DNA of 64,000 nt from Trema orientale (GCA_002914845.1 JXTC01000018.1:878661-942660); one strand, 5' to 3'. Counted from the stretch's first letter, positions 43,789 to 56,114 are shown. The notes: a model not told the origin generated them from the letters alone. Program-made: numbers and translations.

Positions 43789-46700
43789 TTTAATAGAAAC
43801 ATCAACTAGAATTGATATATATTTGACTATATTACTCTTGACAATATCTCATGATGTATGCAAGTCTGATTAATGGCTTTATGAGAACATAGAAAGAAGG
43901 TTAGAAGACCCTGCTGGCCAGCTAAGGAAGGAACCGTTTCGTCTTTAAATTATTATAAAAATTTCACTTTAATTCTTAAATCTTTATTATTGTTTGATTG
44001 GTCTTTAGACTATTTTGACCATATCCCATTAGTCCATTTTACAAATTTCCGTCAAATTATTATTAGAAGACTCTGCCATCTAAAGAAGAAAATGAGAGCT
44101 TTTAACACGTGATTTAGAAGGATGACTAGGATTGAGGCTTTTAATTGCTTCATAAATTTGAAGAAAAATAAATAAAATAAAAGCAGAAACCACGGCTTAT
44201 AAATTAGAAACCATCACGGCCCCATAACCGTTCCTTGGATCTAAAGAGTGAGAGAAGAAACACCTTGAACAAACCTACAGAATTCTTGCAATCTTCTTTT
44301 CCAATAGACATATACTAATTGCTTGTTAAATACTGTTTAAAAAAACATAGTACCAGTGAACTCATTATTGCTCTGTTAAATACCATAATAAAACATAGTA
44401 CCAGTGAACTCATTACTCTATACAAGAGAATGCATTGCTTTGTAAAATACCCTTTAAAACATAGCACATTTCTTTTTTCCTATTTACAATTCAACCGAAC
44501 GCCATTTTTCAAATAAAAACCAAACAAAACACCCATGAAACAATCCATCTCTTTTTCTTTTTTCTTTTTTTTTTTCCCTTTCTACTTTAAGTTTTAGTCC
44601 ACAATTCTCTTTCTCCAACCTTGTCAATCCTTTCAACAATCTAGGAATAATATTTTTTGCACGATCGCACATGGGTGGTCTTACCACTAAAAAATCAACA
44701 CTCACCATTTCTTTGCCCAAAAAAAAGCCCTTAAAAATATTAAAACCCATCCCAAAGTCATAGATAATCTATATTAAATTTAGACAACATTTCATATTTT
44801 ACCATTTCTTTAGAGAAACCAATAAATCTTCTTCGAGGATTCAATATTAATTTGTCCCAGACCTTTTCTGAACAGTTGGCTTTCCACAAAAACAATGTGC
44901 AAAGTACTCCATTGATCTCAAGCTCACTCTGTTTTATGGATTGGATTACACCATGCTTGCTGCAGAGGACAATCCCTGACATACCTCTTTAGTTGCAAAG
45001 CACAGATAAAGCGGAAAGGCATTTGGCTTTAGCACCAAAAACACTAGAGGATAGGAAGAAATTAACTAAAAGGGGCATTTGCCTCTTACATTAAGAATTT
45101 GACAGAAATTTGTGAAAAAGACTAATGCGGAATGAATTAATTAGTTTAAGAACAATCAGACAAAAATATAAATTTGAGGATCAAAATAAGACTTTTGTAA
45201 TAGTTTACGGACTAAACGGGTCATGCATCTATATACATATATATATATAGTTGGAGAGATGGAGATTTCGGTCCTTATCACATGGAGAAATGAGTGCATT
45301 AACAGTTTACAAACATAATGCTTGCGATCCTTACCTGGATTGCACTTGAAAATGTGTGTGTATATATGTAGTACACACGCAGAGAGATACAAAAATTAGT
45401 ACTCACCATTAGCAAAATAAAAATGCACCAGCACCAGCACCAACATCACCCATCCCATCTCTTTTTTCCCATGTTCTGTATCACATGGCTTGCCCTTAAA
45501 TTTGCAATCCTCCTTTAGCTAATTTCTTAAAGAGAAAGATATATCCCTTCCCACTCACTCATGGGATGGATCGAAAGCTAGGTGCTCTTTAATTTGGCCT
45601 ATACTTATTCTGTATCATACGCAAGTTGTAGTGCTTGCATAGGGACCCACAGCTGAATCAACTCAACTAGCTACTGTTCCTTATTCTATTGCATAACATA
45701 AACAGTACCTAAGAATTATTAAGGGCACTTAATTAAGGTACGTAGTTCCGCAGGTGCTTGTATAGTCTATATCTGACCTTGGGTTTTCAACGGCATTTAT
45801 CTTTAAATTCTCTCGTTATATGAGACTTGTACAAGATTGTGGGGAGGCCCACTTTGGAGAGTGGCCCTAAAGCAACGACAAAGCTCACAAAAGGTCCAAG
45901 AGGGAAGGGATGCTTAGCCGAAGCCCAATAATAACTTGGTGCAATATTTGCCTGTAATTGGGGACTTAAAAGTACCGATCTCAGCACAGAATGTCTCGTC
46001 TTTTTCTTGTGATCAGTTAACGAATGCATCTGACAAGGATTATTATGAAGTGGAAAAAATATTCATAACTCTCTAGGAAAAGAACAAAGTGCACATGAAC
46101 GCGTGATTTTGCTAATCATATAAGGATAACAAAGTTGCCATTTGTAGAATAAACAACAGGCCTTTAACTTGTTTAATGGGCCAAAAAAAAGTGGTGGGCC
46201 TAAGGCTATAGAAATCTTTCGGAAGGAAAAAAAATGAAAATAGAGTTGGTAGGTAGATCAACAAATATAAAAATAGCGGCCTTAGCTACAAACGCCTCCA
46301 ATTTTCGTTTTAAAGCATAATAGACGAATTTATCCATTTCAAAATATGTATATTAATTTTTATGAGATATGGTATAGAGTTAGTTTAAAAACTAAAATTA
46401 ATTTTAGTATATTAGATACCAAACATGCTCAGCGTAAAATTGATATACATTAGTATAAAACCGATTTACTAACATCTAATTTACTGAATGAATATCGGAT
46501 ATATTTAGCGTAAAAATTAATAAGCTCGCTCATTTTAATATAAAAACGAGAACAAAAATATTTATTAAAATGAAGTGTCAGAAGAGCCCTTTATTACAAG
46601 TAGTAAAAAACATTGGGTTGAGAATGAGGATGATGAAAGCATATGGTGGGCCCCACATGTGGGGAAAAATTGCGCCGCAAGGCAGTACTCTATCCTTCCT

Positions 46701-46820
46701 TCTACAGTCTTTTGCAGCCTTATGGAAGGGTTTTGAGTATGGTTAGCTAGATTCAAGTTTGTTCTAGTGGGGACTGTTTTTATGGTTGTCAGTGGTCGTT
46801 GCTGGTAGGAATGGGAAGTG
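43789..46820. other. Intergenic; unassigned short frames
   Basis: No recognised gene. A 49-bp imperfect tandem repeat lies at 44319-44469. Two neighbouring minus frames (44484-44750 and 44758-44982) encode 88 and 74 residues, the first with a Lys-rich KVEREKKKEKRKRD stretch. They are in different phases and match no family I know; a gene fragment is possible but unproven. The end of the region is the promoter side of the glycine-rich protein gene. Confidence 0.5.
44319..44469. repeat. 49-bp imperfect tandem repeat, about 2.7 copies
   Basis: Units begin TTGCTTGTTAAATAC or TTGCTCTGTTAAATACC and contain ACATAGTACCAGTGAACTCA. The first two (44319-44367, 44368-44415) are nearly identical in their second half; the third (about 44435-44469) is partial. 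Confidence 0.8.
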
Positions 46821-46828
46821 TGTAAACC

Positions 46829-46834
46829 TATAAA
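46829..46834 (+). promoter_or_regulatory. Probable TATA box of the glycine-rich protein gene
   Basis: TATAAA in the context AACCTATAAAGAGAGG, 53 bases before the start codon at 46887. A transcription start near 46860 would leave a leader of about 25 bases. Confidence 0.55.
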
Positions 46835-46886
46835 GAGAGGTTGCATTCGGCTGAGTTCTTCTCATTCTCAAGTTTTGAGGCAGAAA

Positions 46887-47392
46887 ATGAAGCTTTTTGG
46901 TCCTGTTTGGGGTCTTTTGCTTCTGCTTGCAGCGGTTTTGAGCCCATCTTTGGTTGATGGGCTCAATGCGGAAGATCATGACATTGCGGTTCGGTCCAGT
47001 TCAGGTCCAAGTTACAGTCTTGTTGAAGGTACAGATGGAAGAAATTTGACGTCCTCTGAGGGTAGAAGTAATTTGGTAAAAGATAATATTAACAATGATG
47101 CAAACAACAACGGTGGTAGAGGAGGAGGAAGTNACATGGAAAAGGCTCCGGATGGGGTAAAGGAAGTGGAGGAGGTGGCGGTGGCGGTGGAGGTGGGGGA
47201 GGTGGTGGAGGAGGCGGAGGCGGAGGTGGTGGTGGAAGTGGTGGCGGCGGAGGTGGCGGTGGAGGCGGTCAAGGTGGAGGTTGGGGTTGGGGAGGAGGTG
47301 GGAATGGTGGACATTGTTCGATTTGGGGATGTGGAGGTCAACGCAAATCAATGGGATCCAAAATCAACCCTCCTCCAATAATCAATCCATAG
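46887..47392 (+). CDS. Secreted glycine-rich protein; frame interrupted by an N
   Basis: The ATG at 46887 opens with a signal peptide (MKLFGPVWGLLLLLAAVLSP, cleavage probably near VDG-LN, residue about 25). A polar Ser/Asn-rich segment with a possible N-glycosylation site (NLTS) follows. After the N at 47133 the running frame becomes Glu/Val-rich, but the neighbouring frame encodes a long Gly tract (GKGSGWGKGSGGGG...) with Trp/Gln-Gly spacers. That frame ends in a conserved-looking tail (NGGHCSIWGCGGQRKSMGSK) and stops at TAG 47390-47392. The Gly-rich frame is clearly the real one, so the N must stand for a number of bases that shifts phase. Glycine-rich secreted proteins are typically cell-wall or defence-related; the exact family is not identified. 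Confidence 0.8.
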
Positions 47393-47589
47393 GGTACTAC
47401 TACTTAGTACTGACTACGCATGCACACTGCATGGGCCATGGACAAAGGACGTTCTCATGGGATTTCATGAAACTTTATTTTGGTTGTGTTGCATTTTTTG
47501 GCCTTCCAAAACATACTTCTATTGCATTCTTATTGTTTGTGACTTTTTTTTTTTTTTTTGGTATGTTTATTTATTTGTCAATGCAGGCG

Positions 47590-47595
47590 AATAAA
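47590..47595 (+). terminator. Candidate polyadenylation signal of the glycine-rich protein gene
   Basis: AATAAA in CGAATAAACATTCG, about 200 bases after the stop, with a second near-match (GAATAAAATG) 20 bases further on. Confidence 0.4.
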
Positions 47596-47599
47596 CATT

Positions 47600-48170
47600 C
47601 GCGGCTAGAATAAAATGAGAGTGTGTGAAGTCTTATACGGAAAAGAATTTTGTACGAAATTATATTTGATCAATAAAAAAATCTTATTAATTTTCAAATG
47701 CAGTACTAGTAATGACTAATGATGTAACTGACTAACTGGGGAACTTGCTGTACGATATTTGCCTATATGATACTAATTGAGTGACCCTTGATCAGCGTAC
47801 GTACAATCCTAACGAAGAAACGAATACACCAATATTTACATTAGATTTGATTTAGATTCTTAAAAGAAATACTAGTTGTGCTGAGATTTTGTGTCATCAG
47901 TTTTGAAAAGCATAAGCAGCCACTTATTGTTTCATAAAATTTCGGTAAAAGTTTATTTATTTTTATTCTAGTAACCAAATTTGTTCTATTTCTCCAAAAT
48001 AGTATGTGCTTAACATTGATGACGATGGATTGAGCTATAGGAATTCTCTTAGGGGTTCTTCCGCCTTTTTAAGTCTTCATTGGCTGTTCTGTATGGATTG
48101 TCGTAAACGACGTAAAAAGTGGATGGGCTTTTGCCTAATTTAAGGTGGGCGTAAATGAAAGGGGCTTATA
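47600..48170. other. Intergenic, no gene seen
   Basis: 3' flank of the glycine-rich protein gene. AT-rich; no frame or repeat stood out. Confidence 0.5.
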
Positions 48171-48451
48171 GAAATATGACCAAATTTTGGGCCTAATTTC
48201 AGTAAATGTCCATTTGTCAAAAGTTATAGCAAAATATCCGGTATATATGCATATATACCAAGTGTAAAATTTTATATACCAAGTATAAAAAATTATATAC
48301 CCAGTGCATTTCAGAACAGTAACTAAAATTAGTAGATCTGTGTATCTACCAAGTGTAAAAATATATCTACCTGGACATTTAGCTATAAAATTTTAAAAAT
48401 GGACATCTACTTAATCAAATTTAAAATTTTGGTCATCCACCTAAATTTCTC
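48171..48451. mobile_element. Foldback MITE-like element, about 280 bp
   Basis: The left arm GAAATATGACCAAATTTTGG with AAATGTCCATTT is inverted in the right arm AAAATGGACATC...TTGGTCATCCACCTAAATTTC. The middle has short repeats of TATACCAAGTGTAAAA type. No target duplication was defined. Confidence 0.55.
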
Positions 48452-48583
48452 TAAATGAAACCATCATTTAGGGCCCATTGCACTACTAACCCAAATGGGT
48501 GTGGTCTTAATACTTCATAGTGGAAGCTGAATTGGGTTTCTAACACTTTTATCTATAAAAAAAAAAAAAAACCAAACAAATTA

Positions 48584-48897
48584 CAAAAATACGGAAGTAA
48601 GGCCTTTTTTCAAATTTTCGTACAGTTTTTATTAGATAAATGTCATTTTGTAAAGAAAAATATTATTTTTAAAATAGTTACTAGTTATCAGTTTCTAAAA
48701 AATGGTTACCAGTTATATACTAGTTATAAATACCTTTAGTTACTAAACTGATTACCGGTTACTAGTTATTATTTTAAAAAATGATATTTTTCTAAATATG
48801 TTTTAGAAAACGGTATTTTTCTAATAAAAACCGTACCTCACCTTAGAAAAATGCTAATCACCGCATTTTTCAAATTTTTTTCAGAAAATACCGTATG
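48584..48897. mobile_element. Foldback MITE-like element, about 310 bp
   Basis: Left arm AAATACGGAAGTAAGGCC...CGTACAGTTTTTATTAGATA is inverted as TCTAATAAAAACCGTACCTC...AAAATACCGTAT on the right. The centre contains several GTTACTAGTTAT repeats. Target duplication not defined. Confidence 0.55.
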
Positions 48898-48899
48898 AT

Positions 48900-51800
48900 A
48901 TCTAATTTCCCCAGCTGAATTTGTACGTACAAACTTTAACACGTTCATGAATGTACCATATCAACAGATTATTATTGTTTCCATACCAAAATCAACATAT
49001 ATGCAAACTACTTAATACGAGAGCTGCATAAAATTGTGATTAAAAAAAAATTAACTCTCTCTATTCTATGACAAATGTTATATANGGGGAAGTCAATTTA
49101 GGTCAATCACAAAACATTTATAACATTGGGCTAAACAAAAATTTAAGCTCACATAATAATTCATATTTGCTATATCTAGAAAAGCCGAGTGGAGTAGCTA
49201 AGCTTACTAGCTAGGAACTGAAATGTGAGAACTGACACTCGGAAACATCCAAAATGGAAGCACCACATTGCTTTCACAGTGCGTAGCACTAGCTAAACAC
49301 TACAACTATGCTCAACAAATCAAATCAGTTTGAGAGTTTTAGACCCAAAATGTCCCTAAAACATAGATGGATAAGACTGGAACACCGGTTGTAGTTTAAT
49401 CATATATATGGAAGATGTATAGCCTAACAAGGTCTAAGAAGTGGAGCCTCAAGGCCTCCTCACTCCTCAATACTCATCACAATACATAACTGGTCAAAAA
49501 AGGTTGGGGGAAGGTGGGCACAATCACTACTCACTACTCCCTGTGCTGATCACTACCACCTTGTACATAGATAGTGGAGAGAGAAATAATAAGCTATTTG
49601 CCTTGGTATATTTTCATTTTTCCCACACATGAGTTAATTTTACGTGAAAGGCCGGCCCAAAATGTTGACCTTATATGTTCCTTTTATTAATATAAGTAGT
49701 TCCTTGTAAACACACATCTCTATCAAAACCATCATTGTTTTCTTATTGCTGGCCTTCCAATAAAAAAGTAAAAAAAAGAAAGATACATAAAAAAAGAAAG
49801 ATACATACTAACATAATTTACTTAAATGATTTTGTTCTTCTTATTTGGAATGGCAAAAGGACTCAAAAGACTTACCTAGCAAAATTAACCATTTTGCATG
49901 TAAGAAGGTGACAAAGATAAGCTAGCCGTATATATCAATGTATGACCATTTAATCCCTAACCCTAATAATTGTTTTTGGTTTACTATATATCATGGACGT
50001 TGGAGAGTGGTTGGAACTGGTGAAAGATGTCCATCACGTAATTGCCACTCAACAATTATGGTATTGGGTGGGGCAAACATGAAATTTTGCCCACATATTT
50101 GCCATTTCTTATGTATATGGGCATCTGGGTTTGGTTTGGTTTTGGTACATCGGCAAAGACCACCCCTGAATATATTATGGAATCCCCCACGTGCCTAGAG
50201 TACCCTCAGCCCTACGCAGAGTCACATGATTGTGTACAATATTTATCTATGTTATTTTTCAAAAAACCAAGATTAATAATCATTGTATGTCAAAGTTTGC
50301 TAACACTAGCTCACTACTATATAATAAAAGTAAAAATTATGATGTAGCTAATTAAGGAAGTGGCTCTCCTTTTTAAAGCAAATTGTAATATATATTTGCT
50401 TGCTTTTGACTTTAAATTGGACGGCTATGATAAGTTAAAGACTAGAAGACCGAGTAGAATAAGAGCGGGCTTGGTAATTTACAAAGGGAAATATATTTTA
50501 AAACTTCAATGTTTTGCAGTTTATTACAACTGTGTTGTAATTTTTTTTTATATATATATTTGAACAAGGAGAATTATGATTCACCTAGATCACAGATATG
50601 TTCAACTTGTGTAGTTGCATTTGACTCAAGGAGCCAATATGCTAAGTCTACGCAGAATAATTATTAGACAAATGGCGATAAACGGCATGCGCGCATTGTT
50701 TTAAGCAATTCAAAATGAGTTACATCGCATCATAAGTTAAACTTAATATGTCACAAAATAATAATAATAACAATAATCATAATTTGAACATGAAGGTATA
50801 GACATTAACCATGTATAGAAAGTGGTTGTTCTTATGCTTGAAAAAAATCATAAGTTGAAAATCTTGGATAAATCATAAAGGTTTGAAATATGCTAGTACT
50901 CCGTCCATGTACTAGAAATTTTCTCTTGAATAGAAAACAAAATAAATGTTTCAGAAGCTGCTGATAACCAGCCTGACATTAGTTAGCAGAGTTAAATTAT
51001 AGTAAAAGATTCCACCCACTAGTTACACGAACTTTGAGCCAAAAACCACACTGAATAACCATTTTGCCCCTGGTAAAAAAAAGTAAAAAACTATATTTTC
51101 AAAACTTGTATTAGTATGGACAATCGACCAAGCTTATACATTAGTCCCACCTTCTTATCTTAACGCTTATATTGTTCTATAACTCTTGCAACTCTTCTTT
51201 TTATCTTTTCTTTTTTGTTCTTTTGAACAATTTGGAGGTAAACTCCAAACACGATCAAATGACCCAAAGTACAAACGGCATCAAAATCTACAAGGGCATC
51301 ATCGATAAAGGCGAACACAAGGACACCCCTCAATTCCATTTCCAATCAACAATTCGGCTAAAAATTCCCACATCGGAATTTGAATATAGAATACCCGGAA
51401 ATCCTCAATACATAAAAACCTCCAAAAATCAGCACCAACCGTTAGATTCTTCCGACGGTGGAGATTCTCCGGAGAGCGTGAACCCAACGCCACCGTCGTA
51501 CACAGTACACAATGTTTTTGCTCTCTTAACGGCCACCCAAAATTAAGGTGTGACCAAAGACGGTTTCAAACTCACTAAAACAAACACCAGTTCCGACATA
51601 TAGACATTACATGTACAATTATACATATAGTCATAATACTACGAAAAAAATAATAACTATAATAACAATTTTTTTTTAAAAAGAAAGTAGAAAGTAAAAT
51701 TAAAAAAATAAAAATAAATTAGAAAAAAAGGAAAAGTACATATGAGTCCTTCCTAATCAGTTACACGCCTAGGAACCTACCCCACCCACCGTGGAAAAAG

Positions 51801-51928
51801 AATGTACACTAACTCGGACCTATTCGAACCGGGTTCAATGCCGTATCACTCTCTCTGTTCTCATCCCTAATTTTTTCTAAAATACTAGGAATTTTTTTTC
51901 CCTAATTTCAATTAAATGTTCTTTTTCA
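48900..51928. other. Intergenic, no gene seen
   Basis: Contains a single assembly N at 49085 and a 19-bp tandem repeat of AAAAAAAGAAAGATACATA type near 49769-49806. A 124-residue plus frame at 51172-51546 overlaps minus frames and matches nothing recognised. The right end is the 3' side of the GATA gene. Confidence 0.5.
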
Positions 51929-53083
51929 TCAAAAACTTGGCACAACCGGAGGTCCGAACCCTGACTCGGGTCCAGTCACGTTCTCCTTCTTCCGCCGCAT
52001 CTCCAGCACTTTACGGTGGTGATTCGAGTGCAACTCGCTCGAAAATGTCGGGCTACAAGCGGGTCTGTACTCGGGTAAGAGCCGCCCCGACTTGAACCGG
52101 ACTCCGCAAGCGTTACAGAGGGTCTTGGCCCCAAGCGGACCGGTTCTCCACTGAGGGGTCTTCTGAACACCACAATGGCTGCACCGCCGAGTCGGCTGGC
52201 CCGTCCCCGGACCGGAAAGGTCCAAGGACGGTTTTTTCTTGGGCTTTTTGGCCGGTGGCTTCTCTACTGAACCGGCCGGGTCGAGGTTCTGGGTCGGGTA
52301 TACGAGCCAGGAACTCGAAGGGGAGGAAGAGGAGGACGAGGAGGTTGAACTGGAGGACGACTCGGTGAAAGAAGGGGAACCCAGTGACCAAACCCTCCCG
52401 CCGGTTCGAGCTCGCTTGCTCCGGGCCTTGGCCGGCACCGGAGTAGTGAAACAGGGCTTTTCCGAAACAGAGCGTTCGGGTTCCTGGGGCTGTTTTCCGG
52501 TCGGGTTTTTGGGCTTCTCCGTTGAAACTCCGGCTAGGTACGGTGTGGAGAATTCCGAGAAGGAATCCTCGACAAAATGGGATAGCCATTCGAGGTTCGC
52601 TAACTCATCCGCCTGTTAAAAATGGCAACTTTGTTTAAAAAAAAAAAAAAAGAGAGAAAAAGCCACAACCAGAGGACCTAAAAGAACAGTTTTTTATTTT
52701 CCGGGGTCAAAATGAAAATATAAAAAAATGAGGGAAAGTACCGGAACGCTGAGTTCGGTGGTGGGCACGGGCCCAAACTCGTCCTTGGGTGAAAAACTCG
52801 TACTTGTGGGGTTCGAGTTTTCTTGCACTGGCTCTGTTTTGTAAGGCTTAAGAGGAGAAGCAGAGGCCAAGCCCTTGTGTTCCTCTTCTTCTTGTTCTTC
52901 TTCGACTACCTCTGGTTCATCTTCATTAGAGAAGTTAAGAAGGTCGTCCACAAAAAAGTCGTCCGAACTCACACCATTTTGACCATTAAGACCCAACAAA
53001 TCATCAAAAACCGCTTGTGGGGTTGGCTTCATGGCCATCTCCTTCCTAAAACTGGTCTTCAAAGCCCCTTCAACGCATTCCAT
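51929..53083 (-). CDS. GATA zinc-finger transcription factor (plant subfamily with CX2CX18CX2C finger), 341 aa
   Basis: Coding exons are 53083-52742 (114 codons) and 52612-51929 (227 codons plus stop), joined in phase 0 across a GT-AG intron. The N-terminus has a conserved-looking start ([14 protein letters not shown]), DDLLNFSNE, and an acidic run (EEEQEEEE). The splice gives [25 protein letters not shown], a motif I know from plant GATA factors close to Arabidopsis GATA5/6/7. Then come a Ser tract, the basic KKPKKK (about 235-241) and the finger CSHC...CNAC (C258, C261, C280, C283; loop of 18). The family's usual basic tail [21 protein letters not shown] ends with [13 protein letters not shown]. 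Expected to bind GATA promoter elements in the nucleus; the target pathway cannot be inferred here. Confidence 0.94.
52613..52741 (-). other. Coding intron of the GATA gene (129 bp)
   Basis: Donor CCG|GTACTTTC and acceptor TTTTTAACAG|GCG on the minus strand. Removal keeps the frame and joins the conserved SVP and [10 protein letters not shown] blocks. Confidence 0.88.
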
Positions 53084-53095
53084 TTTGGTTTCAAC

Positions 53096-53245
53096 CTAAA
53101 CCAAACGAAAGGGGTAAAAATGAAAGAAAATTAAAGGAAACCCAAACCCAGTTTAAAACATGAGAAAATAAAAGTACCCTTTATCTTTATTAAACCAAAA
53201 AAAAAAAATTTGAACCTTTATATAAGACCCTAAAAAAATATGTAC
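53096..53245 (-). other. Probable 5'UTR intron of the GATA gene (150 bp)
   Basis: On the minus strand CTCAACTCAG|GTACATAT lies upstream and GTTTGGTTTAG|GTTGAAACC lies 12 bases before the start codon. Both match plant splice consensus, and the interval is T-rich as plant introns are. No transcript evidence is available. Confidence 0.55.
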
Positions 53246-53399
53246 CTGAGTTGAGAGAGAAGAGGATAAGTAGGGAGAAGAGGAAAGAGTAGTGGTGGTG
53301 GTGGGTTTAGAGGAGGAAGAAGAAGAAGAACAAGGGATTGAACAAGTAAAGGGGTGGAATTGGAAGAAAAAGGGGTGGTGAGTTCGGTAAAGCATTGAA

Positions 53400-54530
53400 T
53401 GAGGGCTGAAAGCGTCCGTGGCCCTATACTAAAAGTGCCCGTTTCTCTCTGTCTCTTTTTTTTTTTTTTTTTTGACCTTTTTCTCTCTCCCTAAACATAC
53501 ATATATACACCTACTGTGCGTACGTATTTGGTCTTGAATATACGTTTGTGAAATTATTTATAACGCTACTGTTTACTAAAAGTTAATATGTGGAGGTTTT
53601 GTCTTTATTTGGTCTGAAATTACGAGGACTGCCCTTATCTTGAAAATTAAAAAATATAATATATATTAGTTGAAATGACTTGGATTTTTCTCTGTCCAAG
53701 TTTGGTACAAATGGAAGGCCAGGTCGGACCATATCCACAGACTGCCACCAAATTTTGATTATTAATATTCTTTCCATTTTGAATCTTTTCGAATTTTGGA
53801 AGCAGTATAAAAGGAAAATTGTTCTATTATTAAAAAAAATAAAAACAAAATAAAAATAAAATAAAGAAAAGAAAAAAAGAAGTGATGGAGTGCAGTTCGT
53901 CCCATTATAATCCAAATTCGTGAAGACCTAGGAAACTGCCACCTTTCCGTTTCTTTTAGAGCCTTTTACTTTTCTTCTTTGGGAAGATTTTGGCCCATCT
54001 CTTTTGACTAATTTACGCAATTTACCCACCGCGTTAATCGCCGCTCGTTTTGGTTTTGCTTCACCAATCTAATTCATTTTCTTTCCCGCTTCATAAACTT
54101 GAATGAAGAAATTAATTTGATTTTGGACAAAATACCTCATGGTCCTCCTATTTTTTATCATACTTGTAGTTTAATCCCTCATTTTTGAGATTTTCACAAA
54201 TGTGGTGTAGTCTTGTCCCGATTATAATGAAAATAGTGTTCATTTTAAATACTATCTTTGAATTATGACTGTATTAAAAGTACTATCGGTTACAAAAATT
54301 TATTAAATTAACCACGTTTAGTGGATATACAACTCAAAAAATCCACTAAATCTTCCTCATTTTTATGCAAAACTAAGTAAATTGATATATTTTTTTTTTC
54401 TCTTCATTCCTAAATATTGGATCTTTATATTAAAAAATTAAAAGACCTTTTTTTCTAATAATATCTACTAATTAGGGCGAAGTTACACACACTTGTAAAA
54501 TTTGTGACGAAGTAGCGGCACATTAAAAAA
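53400..54530. other. GATA promoter side and intergenic DNA, no further gene seen
   Basis: A pyrimidine-rich (plus-strand) tract and polyT lie at 53445-53475. The minus strand around 53495-53507 reads GTGTATATATGTATG, a possible TATA box. Beyond that the DNA is AT-rich without recognised coding sequence. Confidence 0.45.
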
Positions 54531-54531
54531 A

Positions 54532-55402
54532 GGAAAATTATCGCTAAAATACCCTCTATTTTAACACAGTGTGAAAAAGAAATTGTATTTTTTGAAATTC
54601 AAAACAAGTACTTTCTATTTTAGATAAATTATTACTAAATACCTCATATTTTTAAAAAGTGTGAAAAAAAAAAATCTTTGTATTATTAAAAATATAAAAG
54701 AAATGCATTCTATTTGAATTACTACATCATTTACTACCTTTGACTGGTTAAAGGCTTAAAAAAAAATTAACATTTTATCCCTTATATATTATATTATTTT
54801 AAGACACACACCACACTTAAAAATAAAGGGAGAGAGAATATATATGGTCTAAAAAAAACTCTTCCCTCCATAGTTGCAGTACAAATAAATAAATAAATAA
54901 AATTTTCAGAAAATTTTGTCATTTTCCAAATTTTAGTAAATTTTAGTTTCTTTTGTTTTCTGAATTTGTGCTGCAATTATAGAGGAAAGAGTTTTTTTTT
55001 TTTTACACTTTCAAAATTTCCATTTTTTTTTTGATTTGTTTTGCAACTATGGAGGAAAGAGTTTTTTCTTAAAAAAAAAAAAAAAGTTTTAGATCATATG
55101 TATTCTCTCTCCTTTCATTTTTAAGTGTAGTTTGTGCCTCAAAATAATATAAATAAGGGGTAAAATGTTAATTTTATTAATTTTTTAAAAAATCAAAAAT
55201 AGCAAATGACATAATAATTCAAATAGATGGTATTTATATTAAATTTTTAATAATACAAGGATTTTTTCACACTTTCATAAAATAAAATATATTTTAGTAA
55301 TAATTTACCTTAAATGGAAGGTACTTATTTAGATTTTCAAAAGTATAATGGTTTTTTTTCACACTTTCTTGAAATAAAGTTATTTTAGTGATAATTTCTC
55401 TT
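54532..55402. mobile_element. Large foldback element, about 870 bp, arms over 400 bp
   Basis: The left end GGAAAATTATCGCTAAAATA is mirrored by TATTTTAGTGATAATTTCTC at the right. Pairing continues inward through TGTGAAAAA/TTTTTCACA, ATGACATAATAATTCAAATA-like blocks, AGGGAGAGAGAATATATATG/CATATGTATTCTCTCTCCTT and ACTCTTCCCTCCATAGTTGC/CAACTATGGAGGAAAGAGTT. The loop is near 54960-55030. A target duplication is not clear (TTAAAAAAA versus TTATAAAAAA). No coding capacity; a transcript would form a very long hairpin. Confidence 0.78.
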
Positions 55403-55933
55403 TATAAAAAATGAGATATGTAGACGTAATTTAGAAAATGAAGCGGTAAGGTAATTTTATCCTCAATTTTGAGTGTAGTTTTTATAATTACGCATTGTAC
55501 GAGATTTTGAAAGGAAAAATAGTAGTCCATCGGAAAAAGTTGAAAATCATGGCATTGCAACGATTGGTAATGAATTCTATAGCCGCTCTAATTTGTCTAA
55601 TCAATTGCCAATCTTGGCACTGTATTTGCTCGTTCGAAATCGAAATACATCAAATATGATTTGGAAATTTGTGATATGGAGTGACAAAAAATGTTCTCTA
55701 TTTTTATGTTCAATCAATGAGTTAATATCAAATCATAATGAAAATTTAAATAAGACTGAAAATTAATTAGGAATTTTTAGATTTTAAATGAATTTATTTG
55801 TTTGACGTGAACTTGTATAATTAAATTAGACATATAATTCTAGTTGTTGTTCATGAATTTTTATTTTCATTAAATTTCACATATTTTTGTAACTCAAATT
55901 ATTGGTCTAATTTTAGTAATTCATGTTTAACTA
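55403..55933. other. Intergenic, no gene seen
   Basis: AT-rich spacer between two transposon clusters; no frame or repeat stood out. Confidence 0.5.
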
Positions 55934-55942
55934 ATAAAATAA

Positions 55943-56114
55943 GGGCGCGTCTACAGTAGGGGCGCCCCTACGTAGGGTCCTGTCTATTCACCGTTGGATG
56001 GGAATCTGTATATAAATAGATTCTCCACAGATTCTCGTTATTCCTCAGAGATTCCCATCCAACGATAATTAAGGCATGACCCTACGTAGGGACGCCCCTA
56101 CCGTAGCCATCCCC
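55943..56114. mobile_element. MULE-type MITE, copy 1, 172 bp
   Basis: About 37-bp terminal inverted repeats (GGGCGCGTCTACAGTAGGGG ... CCCCTACCGTAGCCATCCCC). Flanks ATAAAATAA (55934-55942) and ATAAAGTAA (56115-56123) agree at 8 of 9 bases. An inner inverted repeat (CCGTTGGATGGGAATC / GATTCCCATCCAACG) makes almost the whole element self-complementary. Confidence 0.87.

Noticed and set aside
46565..47351. Minus-strand frames opposite the glycine-rich gene (His/Leu-rich and Thr/Ser/Pro-rich)
   Set aside because: They are reverse-strand shadows of a GGN-rich coding sequence and cross the N.
51172..51546. 124-residue plus-strand frame with PTPPSYTVHNVFALL
   Set aside because: No recognised family, overlaps minus frames of similar length, and has no clear promoter or splice context.
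51976..52619. Other long frames over the GATA exon on both strands
   Set aside because: They come from the GC-rich exon and lack the zinc finger in frame; the correct frame is fixed by CX2CX18CX2C and the splice join.
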